In this document: in pieces, positions 1 to 9,241 of the stretch | Numbering within the stretch: position 1 is the stretch's first letter | Layout: the number at the start of each line of letters is the position of its first letter | NCBI GenBank assembly: GCA_963576735.1 | Contig: OY755172.1 | Coordinates: 4,092,001 to 4,156,000 of the forward strand | DNA from: Bedellia somnulentella | Lineage: Eukaryota > Arthropoda > Insecta > Lepidoptera > Bedelliidae | Direction of reading: 5' to 3' | Length of the DNA stretch: 64,000 nt | The notes under the pieces: model-generated | Databases searched by the model: none | What the model was told of the DNA's origin: nothing | Seen by the model: only the letters and a program-made list of their open reading frames with translations | Position numbers and translations under genes: made by a program

Positions 1-34
1 AAGAAAAAATTTGAAAGCATTTGCCAAAAACTGT

Positions 35-240
35 GACAGACATACTAGAAGTCTTAGAAATAATAATAAAATTTGAATTCAAAAGTACAGATTGTCAAAA
101 ATAAATACATCTTTTATTGGGTATTGTGTAAAATTTTATAATAAAATACCTGATGTGATGACATTTTGAATCTAACAGAAAATAAATTCAAAGTAATTAT
201 AAAACGTATCCGAATCCGAAGTAGAGTCAGTAGATTAAGA
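35..240 (+). mobile_element. Degraded LINE reverse-transcriptase C-terminus
   Basis: A broken reading frame here contains GYCVKFYNKIPDVMTF, which resembles the last part of reverse transcriptases of common insect non-LTR retrotransposons (the 'FxNKxP' stretch after the RT domain). Stops on both sides show it is dead. The family is recalled, not searched. Confidence 0.45.
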
Positions 241-340
241 TTTAACTCATACGTAAGATTGTGACGTTAAAAAAATAGAGAACAATTCATTTTATTTTGA
301 AATAAATATTTTTTATCTCTTTATAACGATTAAAATAACA

Positions 341-418
341 TCGTACAGAGTGGCGATCGATAGTCTCTGCCTACCCCAATGGGAACAATGGGCGTGAGTA
401 TAAGTAAGTAAGTAAAAT
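341..418 (+). mobile_element. 3' end fragment of the RTE-like LINE
   Basis: The segment matches the last ~60 bases of the full LINE at 37871-41268 (GTGGCGATCGATAGTCTCTG, then TACCCCAATGGGAAC and GGCGTGAG). Here the tail is (AAGT)n rather than (ATGT)n. Confidence 0.75.
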
Positions 419-524
419 AACATTAAAGGTGAGGTCGGAAAAACATGTTTACAGAGCCTGTAATTTTAAGCATTATCAGCTTATTAGGGGAGAGGCGATG
501 ACAAAAAAAAGTGGTGATACATAG

Positions 525-632
525 TTTAAAAGATTGATGATTGTAAATATAGCTAGGGGGATTTTCCAGGATTGTACAAACTGGCGATCGATAGTCTCTG
601 CCGACCCATATGGGTAATAATGGCGAGAATAT
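525..632 (+). mobile_element. 3' end fragment of the RTE-like LINE
   Basis: A degraded copy of the LINE 3' end, starting in the codons for the last ~30 residues (AGATTGATGATTGTAAA) and ending in GGCGAGAATATATGTG. It lies 107 bp after another such end. Confidence 0.65.
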
Positions 633-737
633 ATGTGTTTACTTAGATAGCTTATTGGGTTGCCTAAATACAAATTTTAAATAATATTTGTTATTGAGTT
701 CTTTAGCTACTTTTAGAAAAAAAGAAGTGGTATAGTT

Positions 738-858
738 TGTTACATGCTAAATATTAGGCTGCCCGCGATACAGGTCTAACCTAGTGCGGGGGCCCCAGAT
801 ATAATAATAACTGTAATGTTCTGTTTTTGGAAAATAAATGAATTTGAATTTGAATGAA
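738..858 (+). mobile_element. Probable non-LTR retroelement 3' end
   Basis: A GC-rich block (GCTGCCCGCGATACAGG) is followed by an AATAAA-containing end and a TTTGAA tandem tail. This layout is typical of non-LTR 3' termini and could belong with the RT remnant at 35-240. Confidence 0.4.
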
Positions 859-1137
859 GGATCTTAGGTATCGGAATTGCAGCCAAATGGCGGTCTTTGT
901 CACTTAAAAAGTAGCCTTAGTCACAGAGTGAAACAATGTAGTGTTATTAAATTCTATACTGCTGTAAAATAGGTTAAATGTTACTTTAATATGATACAGA
1001 ACATTATTATACAGCTTATCATTAGGTTTCGCCAAGATTTGGCATACAATATTAGAATAAGACTTTAGTTATATATAATCATATGATTGTGTTAATATGT
1101 ATGCTGTTGGTGTTCCTTAAATAAATAAATAAATAAC
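859..1137. other. Unassigned AT-rich stretch
   Basis: I see no gene or recognisable element. It ends in a short (AAAT)n run at about 1119-1135. Confidence 0.5.
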
Positions 1138-1204
1138 ATGGATGCTGCCAGATGGACCTTTATTCAACACATCAAGTTAAAAAGAGACTATATAAAAAAA
1201 TCAC

Positions 1205-1420
1205 ATTTGGTGTATATGTTACCGGAAATGTATGAAATCAAGGAATTGTATACAAATCCTAGGAAATGCGTACAATTCCGATACTACTTAGGAAATGTAT
1301 ACACTATTGTTTTAAAACCTATTTAATGCATAGATATCCTAGGAAATGTATAAATTTCCTGGGAATTTTATATAATTCCAATATCGTATTAGGAAATGTA
1401 TGAAGTAAATGCTTTCTGTA
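1205..1420. repeat. Cluster of palindromic GGAAATGTATAC-type motifs, first half
   Basis: At least six imperfect copies of the motif TAGGAAATGTATAC and its complement (for example near 1221, 1241, 1259, 1290, 1341 and 1391) occur at 20-50 bp intervals, often as CCTAGGAAATGTATAAATTT palindromes. The cluster resumes at 2165, on the far side of two SINE-type insertions. I do not recognise the family. Confidence 0.6.
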
Positions 1421-1642
1421 ATTAAACACGTTTTAATAATATTGTTTAATTATAGCACTTATTGAGACAATCGGGTAATAGTCATACCGTAAAATATGTT
1501 CATATTATCTTACTAATTCAAATTTCTAAAATCAACTATCTATTAACTTTTAACGTATCACAAAATCAACTTATATTTAATCTTATAAAATCATATTTTC
1601 ATTTGGCAAGTAATCAGTTTGATAATTAAGTAATTATAATTT

Positions 1643-1892
1643 GCTGTGTAGTGTCGGCTTAGAATAACACTACCCCATTTCTTCCGGTGGGTGTACGTAA
1701 GAGGCGACTAACGGTATTGGGGCTATTAAGGGATTTTTGGGCGATGCGGTTGGAGACCCATCACCAACAACCTTTATTTTTACCATCCTTTCCCCACTCT
1801 ACTTTCCAAAAGTGGCCGAGGAACTTCTAGTTCTACAGCTGTGGCTACCCTTTGTAGGGATTTACAGCCGTGAGTGTATGTATGTATGTATA
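1643..1892 (+). mobile_element. Family A element (LINE-derived SINE-like), near full length
   Basis: It runs from the GCTGTGTAGTGTCGGCTTAG head to the GCCGTGAGTGTATGTATG tail. The body contains the family landmarks GGGCGATGCGGTTGGAGACC and CTGTGGCTACCC. It lies inside the palindromic-motif cluster. Confidence 0.85.
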
Positions 1893-1910
1893 AATGTCAC
1901 AGTATAAAAG

Positions 1911-2135
1911 TGACGACGTGATAGCTCAATGGGTAGAACACCGGTTAACGTGCAAGCGACTAGTGTTCAAATCCCGGGTCGGACCTACCAATTTGTCTTT
2001 TCTAAAGACATATGTGTGGTTAATTTATCATGGTTGTTAACGGTGAGTGAAAACATCGTGAGGAAACCCACATGAATGAGTTGTACTTAGTCATGTGACA
2101 GTGTATTCGTACAAAACGGCGATAATAATACCCTC
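1911..2135 (+). mobile_element. Family B tRNA-derived SINE, 3' truncated
   Basis: The head carries tRNA-like pol III boxes: A box in GATAGCTCAATGGGTAGAAC, B box in GTGTTCAAATCCCGG. The conserved body follows (GTGGTTAATTTATCATGG, GGAAACCCACATG). The copy stops after AAAACGGCGATAATA, so the 3' end is missing. Confidence 0.85.
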
Positions 2136-2164
2136 CCCTCGTCCCACTGTCCCCGCATACCCAT

Positions 2165-2345
2165 CAATATCTTAAATGTTTTACATTTCCGATTGCTATT
2201 TAGGAAATGTATAGATTTCCTAGGAAATGTGTAATGTGTAAGTATAATATAATTTATTTCACACATTTCCGTGCGATTTTAGGAATTACATACATTTACT
2301 AGGAATTGTATACAATGACGGATTACATACTTTTCCGTTAACATA
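2165..2345. repeat. Cluster of palindromic GGAAATGTATAC-type motifs, second half
   Basis: This continues the motif set of 1205-1420 (TAGGAAATGTATAGATTTCC at about 2211, TAGGAATTGTATACAATGAC near 2300). Insertion of the family A and B copies probably split one original repeat or element. Confidence 0.6.
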
Positions 2346-2471
2346 TATATGCAGCATACAAACATACAAATGTAACATAATGAAAGGCTCCCAGCATACA
2401 TTGCTTCAGCATTCATGAAAGCACTAAAAATTGCCTCCTAGATTTTTAATAACTTAAGCAAAATTTGCTTT

Positions 2472-2713
2472 CTAGTGCCGGCTTAGAATGTCACTACCCC
2501 TTTCTACCCACGGGTGTCGCAAGAGCGACTAAGGTGGCTATGGGGCTTTTTAAGTGGTTTTTGGGCGATGGACCCATCACGAAACATCATTTATTTCTAC
2601 TATCTCCTCCCCTATCAACTTCGAAATGTGGTTAAGGAGTTTCTAGCTCTGAAGCTCTGGCTAAACCTTTTCACGGATTTATGGCCGTGAGTATATGTAT
2701 GTACGTATGTATG
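2472..2713 (+). mobile_element. Family A element, diverged
   Basis: The head reads AGTGCCGGCTTAGAATGTCA and the tail GCCGTGAGTATATGTATG. This copy is of the 'CCCACGGGTGTCG' subtype rather than the 'TTCCGGTGGGTGTACG' subtype. Confidence 0.8.
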
Positions 2714-2924
2714 ATAAAAAAAGTAGTGTATGTTAATAAAACCAAAAATATCAAGTGGAACAGTTGTACGTATTGTGTTTTTTATATCTTGTAAATTTGA
2801 AACTTTGAAAGTGTTATGAAAACATCGAAAAAGGGTGAAAAAGGGTAACGTGGTAAATTAAAATGGGAACAGCGTTTAATGTGACTAGTCAATTCTATAA
2901 TCCTATGTGAAAATTGATTAAATA

Positions 2925-3354
2925 AAAAAAATATCAAAAAAACCTGTTAAGATGGTTTGGGTACATAAAGAAAATAGATGAAAGTCAAATAGATTAAGAT
3001 AGCCAGTGTGTATGGTATGGTAATGTCTTGGATGGATGTTATCTGAAAAATGAAAGAACATGTATAAAAAGATTGATGAGTGTAGACAAAGCTCGAGAAA
3101 AACCAAAATAACTGCTTAAGTATATACATGTAGGTATTTTCTCTTACACATACAAGTTTTTTGAAATAAGGTACATTTTTCAATATTTATTCTTGGATAC
3201 AAACAATGGTGGTGAGCTGGTTGTGATTAATTGTTATGATAAAAAAAGTAACACAGAGAGGTTTGCCAGGATCGTACAAAGTGGCGATCGATAGTCTCTG
3301 CCTACCCCAATGGGAACTAACGGCGTGAGAATATGTATGTATGTATGTATGTAC
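2925..3354 (+). mobile_element. LINE 3' end copy, interrupted
   Basis: The stretch 2945-3106 is a degraded version of codons for about residues 943-1010 of the LINE ORF (LRWFGHI... region). The last ~100 bases resume at 3253 and end in (TATG)n. About 145 unrelated bases lie between. Confidence 0.7.
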
Positions 3355-3384
3355 TAAGAAAGTTTAATTTGGTAAAAGTGATAT

Positions 3385-3625
3385 TGCTGTATAGTGTCGG
3401 CTTAGAATAGCACTACCCCATTTCTTCCGGTGGGTGTACGTAAGAGGCGACTAACGGTGTTGGGGCTTTTTAAGGAATTTTGGGCGATGTGGTTGGAGAC
3501 CCATCACCAACAACCTTTATTTTACCATCTTTCCCCCACGCATCTTCCAAAAGCGGCTGAGGAATTTCTAATTCCTTAGCTCTGGCTACCTCTTCTAGGG
3601 ATTTATAGCCGTATGTATGTATGTG
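3385..3625 (+). mobile_element. Family A element
   Basis: Full head (TGCTGTATAGTGTCGG) to tail (AGCCGTATGTATGTATG). GTGATAT occurs just before the head and directly after the tail, a probable short target-site duplication. Confidence 0.85.
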
Positions 3626-3669
3626 ATATAAAGATCAAATATGCATGGTATAGGTCATGTTTATACATG

Positions 3670-3760
3670 AGACCTGTAGAGGTTCTACAAAGATCGTACG
3701 TAGTACGACCGACAGTCTCTACATACCCCTATTGGAATAAATAGTGTGAGTACATAAATA
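3670..3760 (+). mobile_element. LINE 3' end fragment, degraded
   Basis: GATCGTACGTAGTACGACCG, then AGTCTCTACATACCCC, match the LINE 3' end with many changes. Confidence 0.5.
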
Positions 3761-4127
3761 AAATATATTTAAATATACAATATTAAAAACTATATCAAAA
3801 CATTTTCAAAAATTAAAATATATGGAGTGATAAAAAATTCAATGGTATTAAATTTTATCGACTAAATTAACGTTAAAACTTAAATAATGTGTTATGATTT
3901 TGTAAAATAGTATCTTAAAATTAAAATTGTTTATATTTTTCACAGTTTTCATTTCGCAACACATTTTATTTTATATTTTATACACATAACATATGGTTCA
4001 TAAGTATGCATTTCTAAATCCTATTTTTAATAAATATTCAAAGACATAATACAGGTCAAGTTATTTCCTAGAAAGGTAAAGTGACTTGTGATTAGGGATA
4101 CTAACATGAAAATACGTTTAATAATTA
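3761..4127. other. Unassigned AT-rich stretch
   Basis: Low-complexity AT-rich sequence. I see no gene, repeat family or RNA. Confidence 0.5.
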
Positions 4128-4372
4128 ATAACACATATATAAATACTATCCAAGACTAGGAAACGCACATCCATATTCATCATATAAATGAGTACTCTCA
4201 GCGGTATACGGATAAGGATACATACTCTCCTTCGCTAGACCACAGCGGCAATATGTATTAAACCGAGAGAAAATACATCCACGATGGGATGGCAAATATC
4301 CATAACTGTTATATAAATTCTGCACTTAGTGGGGAGCGAACGCGTGACCCTTAGATCTAGCTTGGTAACTAT
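4128..4372 (-). mobile_element. Possible tRNA-headed SINE (family C), degraded
   Basis: The end at about 4325-4372 read on the minus strand has a B-box-like CGCGTTCGCTCCCCAC. The ATATAAATACTATCCAAGAC start resembles the body of the better copy at 16133-16263. Weakly preserved. Confidence 0.4.
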
Positions 4373-4893
4373 TATTCACAAGTGCACGGTTTTTGTCAAA
4401 AAAGTTACGAGACATAGCTTTCAGTCGCTTTGAGAACATTCCAAGAAAGATTCATAATTATTTACCTTACAGAACACATAAAATTTTGGAAAGAAGCACA
4501 GTCATGCAACATATGAAATTCTCGCTTTTTTTAACACCTACTAATTGTATACATTAGTATTTACATAATAGTGTTTAGAGAAAATTAAGTGGGTACTCTC
4601 AGTTGCGTGATATTATCGCAATTACCCAATTATTCGTTAGAAAACATTGCTGTTTCTAGCTAATCATTACGGCACGCTGACGCGATGCAAAATTATGTTA
4701 AATGCAGAATCGAGTGATGCGTGTTCATCTCTCGCACGACGCATGCGCGAAAGTGACTTCGTTTCACTTTGCATATTATGTGGTTTTTTGTATTGACCTT
4801 AACCACCTAGTTAGACAAGTAGTAAATACAGTCTATTGTAGAAATGTATCAATCCATGTGTCTTTATCAACTCAAACTCAAAACTCATACTTT
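4373..4893. other. Unassigned stretch
   Basis: No recognisable element. Short open frames occur at 4702-4920 but show no homology I know and no splice or promoter context. Confidence 0.45.
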
Positions 4894-5136
4894 CACGTTG
4901 TATGTCCCCGAATCGGTTGAAAGAGGTTATAATACTTTTGAACATCAAGTGACATTGTCTCCTGTTGTTCAGAGTACCCACAGCTTTGCTTTGCTTTGAC
5001 AGTGTACTCACGTGATAAGGGACAGGCCTATCGCCATTTTATACGAATACACTGTCACATGACTCAGCCATGTGGGTTTCTTCACGATGTTTTCCCTCAC
5101 CACTCACAATCACGAATTAACCAGTAAATTGTTCTG
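4894..5136 (-). mobile_element. Family B SINE, headless
   Basis: On the minus strand the body (ATGTGGGTTTC complement region, CACTGTCA..., CACGTGATA) and the 3' end (CCCCGAATCGG remnant) are present, but the tRNA head is missing. Confidence 0.7.
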
Positions 5137-5274
5137 TCATGAAACTTACGCCAGAATGTATGATTAGTTTACTAATTATCCTAAGCTTACAGGGTTTTGC
5201 CCTTTTTTAGGGAGTAGGCTTTATGTGCTCACTGTAAATTGTTTTGATGATTAATAAATCATCTTTCAAATTAT

Positions 5275-5527
5275 ACATACATACATACATATACTCACGG
5301 CTGTAAATTCCCTAGAAGGGGTAGCCAGAGCTAAGGAATTAGAAATTCCTCAGCCACTTTTGGAAATTATAGTGGGGAAAAGATGGTAAAAATAAAGATT
5401 GTTGGTGATGGGTCTCCAACCGCATCGCCCAAAAATCCCTTAAAAGCCCCAATACCGTTAGTCGCCTCTTACGTACACCCACCGGAAGAATTGGGGTAGT
5501 GCTATTCTAAGCCGACACTACACAGCA
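5275..5527 (-). mobile_element. Family A element with target-site duplication
   Basis: A full-length copy on the minus strand, from the (CATA)n tail at the left to the CACTACACAGC head at the right. The 11 bp TTTCAAATTAT occurs at 5264-5274 and 5528-5538, a perfect target-site duplication that marks a recent retrotransposition. Confidence 0.92.
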
Positions 5528-5574
5528 TTTCAAATTATCTTTAACAATAAAACCACATCATTTAAACCCTCATT

Positions 5575-5620
5575 GTTTGCACGATCAGCGTAGTTCTACC
5601 CACTGAGCTATCACGGTTGC
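5575..5620 (-). mobile_element. Family B SINE head fragment
   Basis: CTACCCACTGAGCTATCACG is the reverse complement of the tRNA-like A-box region. Only the head survives. Confidence 0.6.
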
Positions 5621-5710
5621 TTGTCTTTGTATCTTTACCAAAGTCGTAATTGTGGAATATTTATTAAGATGTCTAAAGGTAAAGGAATATCTTTTTAGAA
5701 AATCTCGATT

Positions 5711-5905
5711 GATGATTTGTACTTAGTCATATAATAGTATTTAAAACGCGATAGGCTTACATCCGATCACGTGAAGGAACTCAAGAGTTCAGACAAAAAT
5801 GGGCACTCTGAACACCAAGTGACCAAAATGTGCTGTAAAGGCGATAGCCTCTACCTATCTACAGGAACTAATACGTGTCGTAACGTGATTAAACTTATGT
5901 TGTGA
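5711..5905 (+). mobile_element. Family B SINE body, degraded
   Basis: TTGTACTTAGTCATATAATA and CACTCTGAACACCAAGTGAC match the body and 3' half of family B with many substitutions. Confidence 0.55.
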
Positions 5906-6155
5906 AGTACTATAATTCTGCTTTCCCTTCGGATGTAAAGTGTAACAATAAGTTGAGTCGACAGTTAAACTTACTCTTGACAGTTCATAACCAATACTGC
6001 AACTACTGTTTTTAACCTTATTAAAACTGCAATTAGAATAATAAAATAGGTGTTATTTTTTATTGTTTTATTTTGTCACTAAACTACTCTTTAGATCGAT
6101 ATTTAAAGACTTCAAATATGTAATGACTGCCTTACATACATTTTTATTATGCATG

Positions 6156-6237
6156 TATCCAAAAGTGGCTGAGGATTTTATAATTGCTTGGCTCTGGCTA
6201 CCCCTTCTAGGGAATTATATCCGTGAGTATATGTATT
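6156..6237 (+). mobile_element. Family A 3' end fragment
   Basis: Only the last ~80 bases remain (CCAAAAGTGGCTGAGG to CCGTGAGTATATGTATTC). Confidence 0.75.
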
Positions 6238-6351
6238 CACATTTCCACATTCAAATGGGTCTCATTGTCATTGTCATTGATAACTGCCATTAGACTCTGG
6301 ATCTTCTGGAAATATTAAAATTATTATTTATACAATACATTTATAATATTT

Positions 6352-6571
6352 ACCTACCCCATTTCTGCCCGTAGGTGATCGTAGGAGGTGACTATGGGTT
6401 TTGAGGCATTGTTAGTGTTTTTTGGGAGATGCGGTTGGAGATCCATCACGGAGAACCGTAATTTTACAAACTTTTCCCCATTAAACTTCCAAAAGTGGCT
6501 AAGGAATTATCATTCTTAACCTCTAACTACCCCGTTATAGGATTAACAGCCGCGAGTTTATGTATCTATGT
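6352..6571 (+). mobile_element. Family A element, degraded
   Basis: Begins at TACCCCATTTCTGCCCG (head partly lost) and ends GCCGCGAGTTTATGTATC. Keeps GATGCGGTTGGAGATCC. Confidence 0.75.
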
Positions 6572-6637
6572 ACTTATAATATTCAAAACATTATAAGTAC
6601 ATTGAGCCCTTATCATACGCAAAACATAAGATGTGTC

Positions 6638-6890
6638 GCCGTGTAGTGTAGGCCGGCTTAGAATAGCATTACCCCGTTTCTACCGATGGGTGTACGTAAG
6701 AGGCGACTAACGGTATTAGGGCTTTCAAGGGATTTTTGGGCGATGCGGTTGGAGACTCATCACCAACAACCTTTACTTTACCATCTTTTCCCCACTCAAT
6801 TTCCCAAAAGTGGCTGACGAATTTCTAATTCCTTAGCTCTGGCTACCCCTTCTAGGGATTTAAAGCCGTGAGTATATGTATGTATGTATA
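6638..6890 (+). mobile_element. Family A element, full length
   Basis: GCCGTGTAGTGTAGGCCGGC head, with a small 4 bp insertion, to GCCGTGAGTATATGTATG tail. Confidence 0.85.
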
Positions 6891-7343
6891 AGGTGTGAAT
6901 GTGAAATCAAAACGTATTTAAAATAACTTAAATCCATAAAATCCCATTTAGTTAAAATCTATTAGAACCAACGGCCTCCTTCGTTCTTCCTTACAAGCGC
7001 AATATGCAAATGAGAGAACATTTGAGTTTCCTTAAATAAATATACGTTTAATTAAAGCCAAGTAAGTATTACTGAGAGCTCCCACGCGATTGCGCCCGAT
7101 CTTACATCGGGGTGGAGCCAGTACCGCTTATTTATATCACTATTACCAGTTTACAGATATTGTGAAATATTACTACATATAGATAGTCTTTGCAATCTGT
7201 TCTGTGTCATAATAATCGTAATAATATGCGTAGTTTATTGTTGGATTTAGATGAATAGGCGTACGAATGTGGAATGAGTATGGAAGTAATAAGAAATCGT
7301 TTTGCATGTACGATTTTAATTTTGAAATCAATATCAGCGTAGA
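6891..7343. other. Unassigned stretch with one GC-rich block
   Basis: AT-rich apart from about 7080-7130, which is GC-rich (CCCACGCGATTGCGCCCG). The block is not part of a reading frame I can support. Confidence 0.4.
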
Positions 7344-7354
7344 ATTGTAGAGTA

Positions 7355-7603
7355 CATACATACATACATATACTCACGGCTATAAATCCCTAGAAGGGGT
7401 AGCCAGAGCTAAGGAATTAGAAATTCCTCAGCCACTTTTGGAAAATTGAGTGGAGAAAAGATGGTAAAGTAAAGGTTGTTGGTGATGGGTCTCCAACCGC
7501 ATCGCCCAGAAATCCCTTAAAAGCCCCAATACCGTTAGTCGCCTCTTACGTACACCCATCGGTAGAAAGGGGGTAGTGCTATTCTAAGCCGACACTTCAC
7601 GGC
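7355..7603 (-). mobile_element. Family A element with target-site duplication
   Basis: A full copy on the minus strand. The 11 bp ATTGTAGAGTA flanks it at 7344-7354 and 7604-7614. Confidence 0.92.
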
Positions 7604-7667
7604 ATTGTAGAGTATTAATAAATATATTAATGAAAACTTTGATGAATACAAAGTTTGACATATATAT

Positions 7668-7812
7668 ACAACTATACATAACATAAATTCAGAGCTTTAG
7701 AATTATAAATTTTACATTCTTCAGCATGTTTTGTAAGGTAGGGAAAATCGTTAATAAAGGTTGATTGGCGTTGGGTCCCCAACAGCCTCGCCCAACAATC
7801 AATTAGAAACTC
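7668..7812 (-). mobile_element. Family A element, old and degraded
   Basis: Recognisable by GTTGGGTCCCCAACAGCCTC and the AGAGCTTTAGAATTATAAAT stretch. Head and exact ends are lost. Confidence 0.55.
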
Positions 7813-8620
7813 TACATTTTTTATGTTTATGTATTATGTATATATGATAATATATATGTCTATTGTCATTTCTAAAATAATGTTGTTTATATATACATTC
7901 ATCAAAGATTTATCTACCACTATTTATAAGGGATTTTAAAACAGTCCGATTGTCTGGTGTATAGTTTTAATCGGAAAAAAATAACCAAACACTTTATATG
8001 TAAACACACATAAAAAAAACTACTACGCCTTCAATATGACATATGACAACAGCTACATATTTCATGTTGCTTGAGACATTCATCATGTTTAACAAAACGA
8101 AATAAAGTCTCAGTAAACAGATTGCCGCCATAACAATATCTAGTATCGAAGAATCTCCGCACTCGATTGAACATGCCTCATTATTTATACTCTGACATTG
8201 TGCTACACGCTTATCCTTTTATTCGTTCTTAACTATCCCTCGCCTTAAGCAGAGCCTACGTTCTTGTACTTGGTTAGCGAGTCCTGGTACAGGGTGCTAT
8301 GTCTATTTCACATTTTTTTCAAAAAGTGTAGAAAGTAGCACAAAAAGGTTTCCTTACGTATAATGATGGATATAATACTAAATCATGTTTTTCCTTGATA
8401 TTTTGTGTATGAACGATGTACAATAGATTGTACAGTTTTCAATTAACATAAAATAAAATGATGATTGCCAAGTTTTGGGATATACAATTCTCCAACTATT
8501 TTTAGAAGTTAATACAGGCATGGGTATGGGCTTTTAAGCAGGCTAAACCACTCGATTGACTGGAAATATTGATTGGATGTCTCAGAGTATACATTAGTAT
8601 ACATTAAGATTATTTAAGAA
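7813..8620. other. Unassigned AT-rich stretch upstream of gene 1
   Basis: No element recognised. It could hold distal regulatory DNA of the gene starting near 9076, but nothing in the sequence proves it. Confidence 0.4.
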
Positions 8621-8920
8621 CAAACATGATAGCTCAAGCACGTGTGTGAACACACGAGTGGAGCTTACACCAATGTACCATTTGTTAAGTCATATGTGTG
8701 GTAAATTTATCAAGGTTCTTAACGGTGAGGGAGAAAACGCATTGCGAGAAAATCCACGTGGGTGAGCGGTGATAGGCCTACCCCCTATCACATGAAAGCA
8801 CTGTCCAAGCAAAACTTGGGTGCTTGGAACACCAGTGACAAAAATGTCACCCTAATGATCAGAAGGTGTACGTTTGTTACCTCTGGCACCCTTTCGGTGA
8901 TATACGGCAACAAACATGTA
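8621..8920 (+). mobile_element. Family B SINE, degraded, near the gene 1 promoter
   Basis: Head (CATGATAGCTCAAG), body (TAACGGTGAGGGAGAAAACG) and 3' part (CCTCTGGCACCC) are present with many changes. Its end is ~125 bp upstream of the TATA box at 9046. Confidence 0.65.
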
Positions 8921-9045
8921 CTGAGTTATTAAAAAAAACTTTGCTACTTGTATGATCTATTCGTATTTGGGCTCCGCTCTATATTATATTGCTCTCAAGT
9001 AGCCCGGAAGCATCCTGTAGAAGCATTATTTTCAAAGTCCGAGGG

Positions 9046-9052
9046 TATAAAA
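9046..9052 (+). promoter_or_regulatory. TATA box of the two-CBM14 gene
   Basis: TATAAAA within GAGGGTATAAAAGC lies 75 bp upstream of the ATG at 9121. Transcription should begin near 9076-9080 (TGACATT), giving a 5' UTR of about 40-45 nt. The exact start is inferred from spacing only. Confidence 0.7.
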
Positions 9053-9120
9053 GCAAGGAGCTATCTTTGCCCCTGACATTGGCCGCTAGGTCTGTGAATC
9101 CTATTTTGCAATATTTCAAA

Positions 9121-9241
9121 ATGTCTTCTAAATTCTTAGTTTATCTACTTTTTGGTTTTGTCACTATCTATGCTGCTGGTGATCAGGAAGTAACTACTAA
9201 AACTACTGAATCTGAAAAAGGAAGACAAAAAAGATTACTCT
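9121..9241 (+). CDS. Gene 1 exon 1 (signal peptide, furin-like site)
   Basis: ATG at 9121 follows CAAA; it is the first ATG after the predicted transcription start. It codes for residues 1-40 plus one base. The donor is T|GTAAGT at 9242. Read-through without splicing would stop after three more residues. Confidence 0.85.

Noticed and set aside
1205..2345. CRISPR-like array
   Set aside because: Motifs vary in sequence and spacing, are palindromic rather than direct repeats, and the DNA is eukaryotic.
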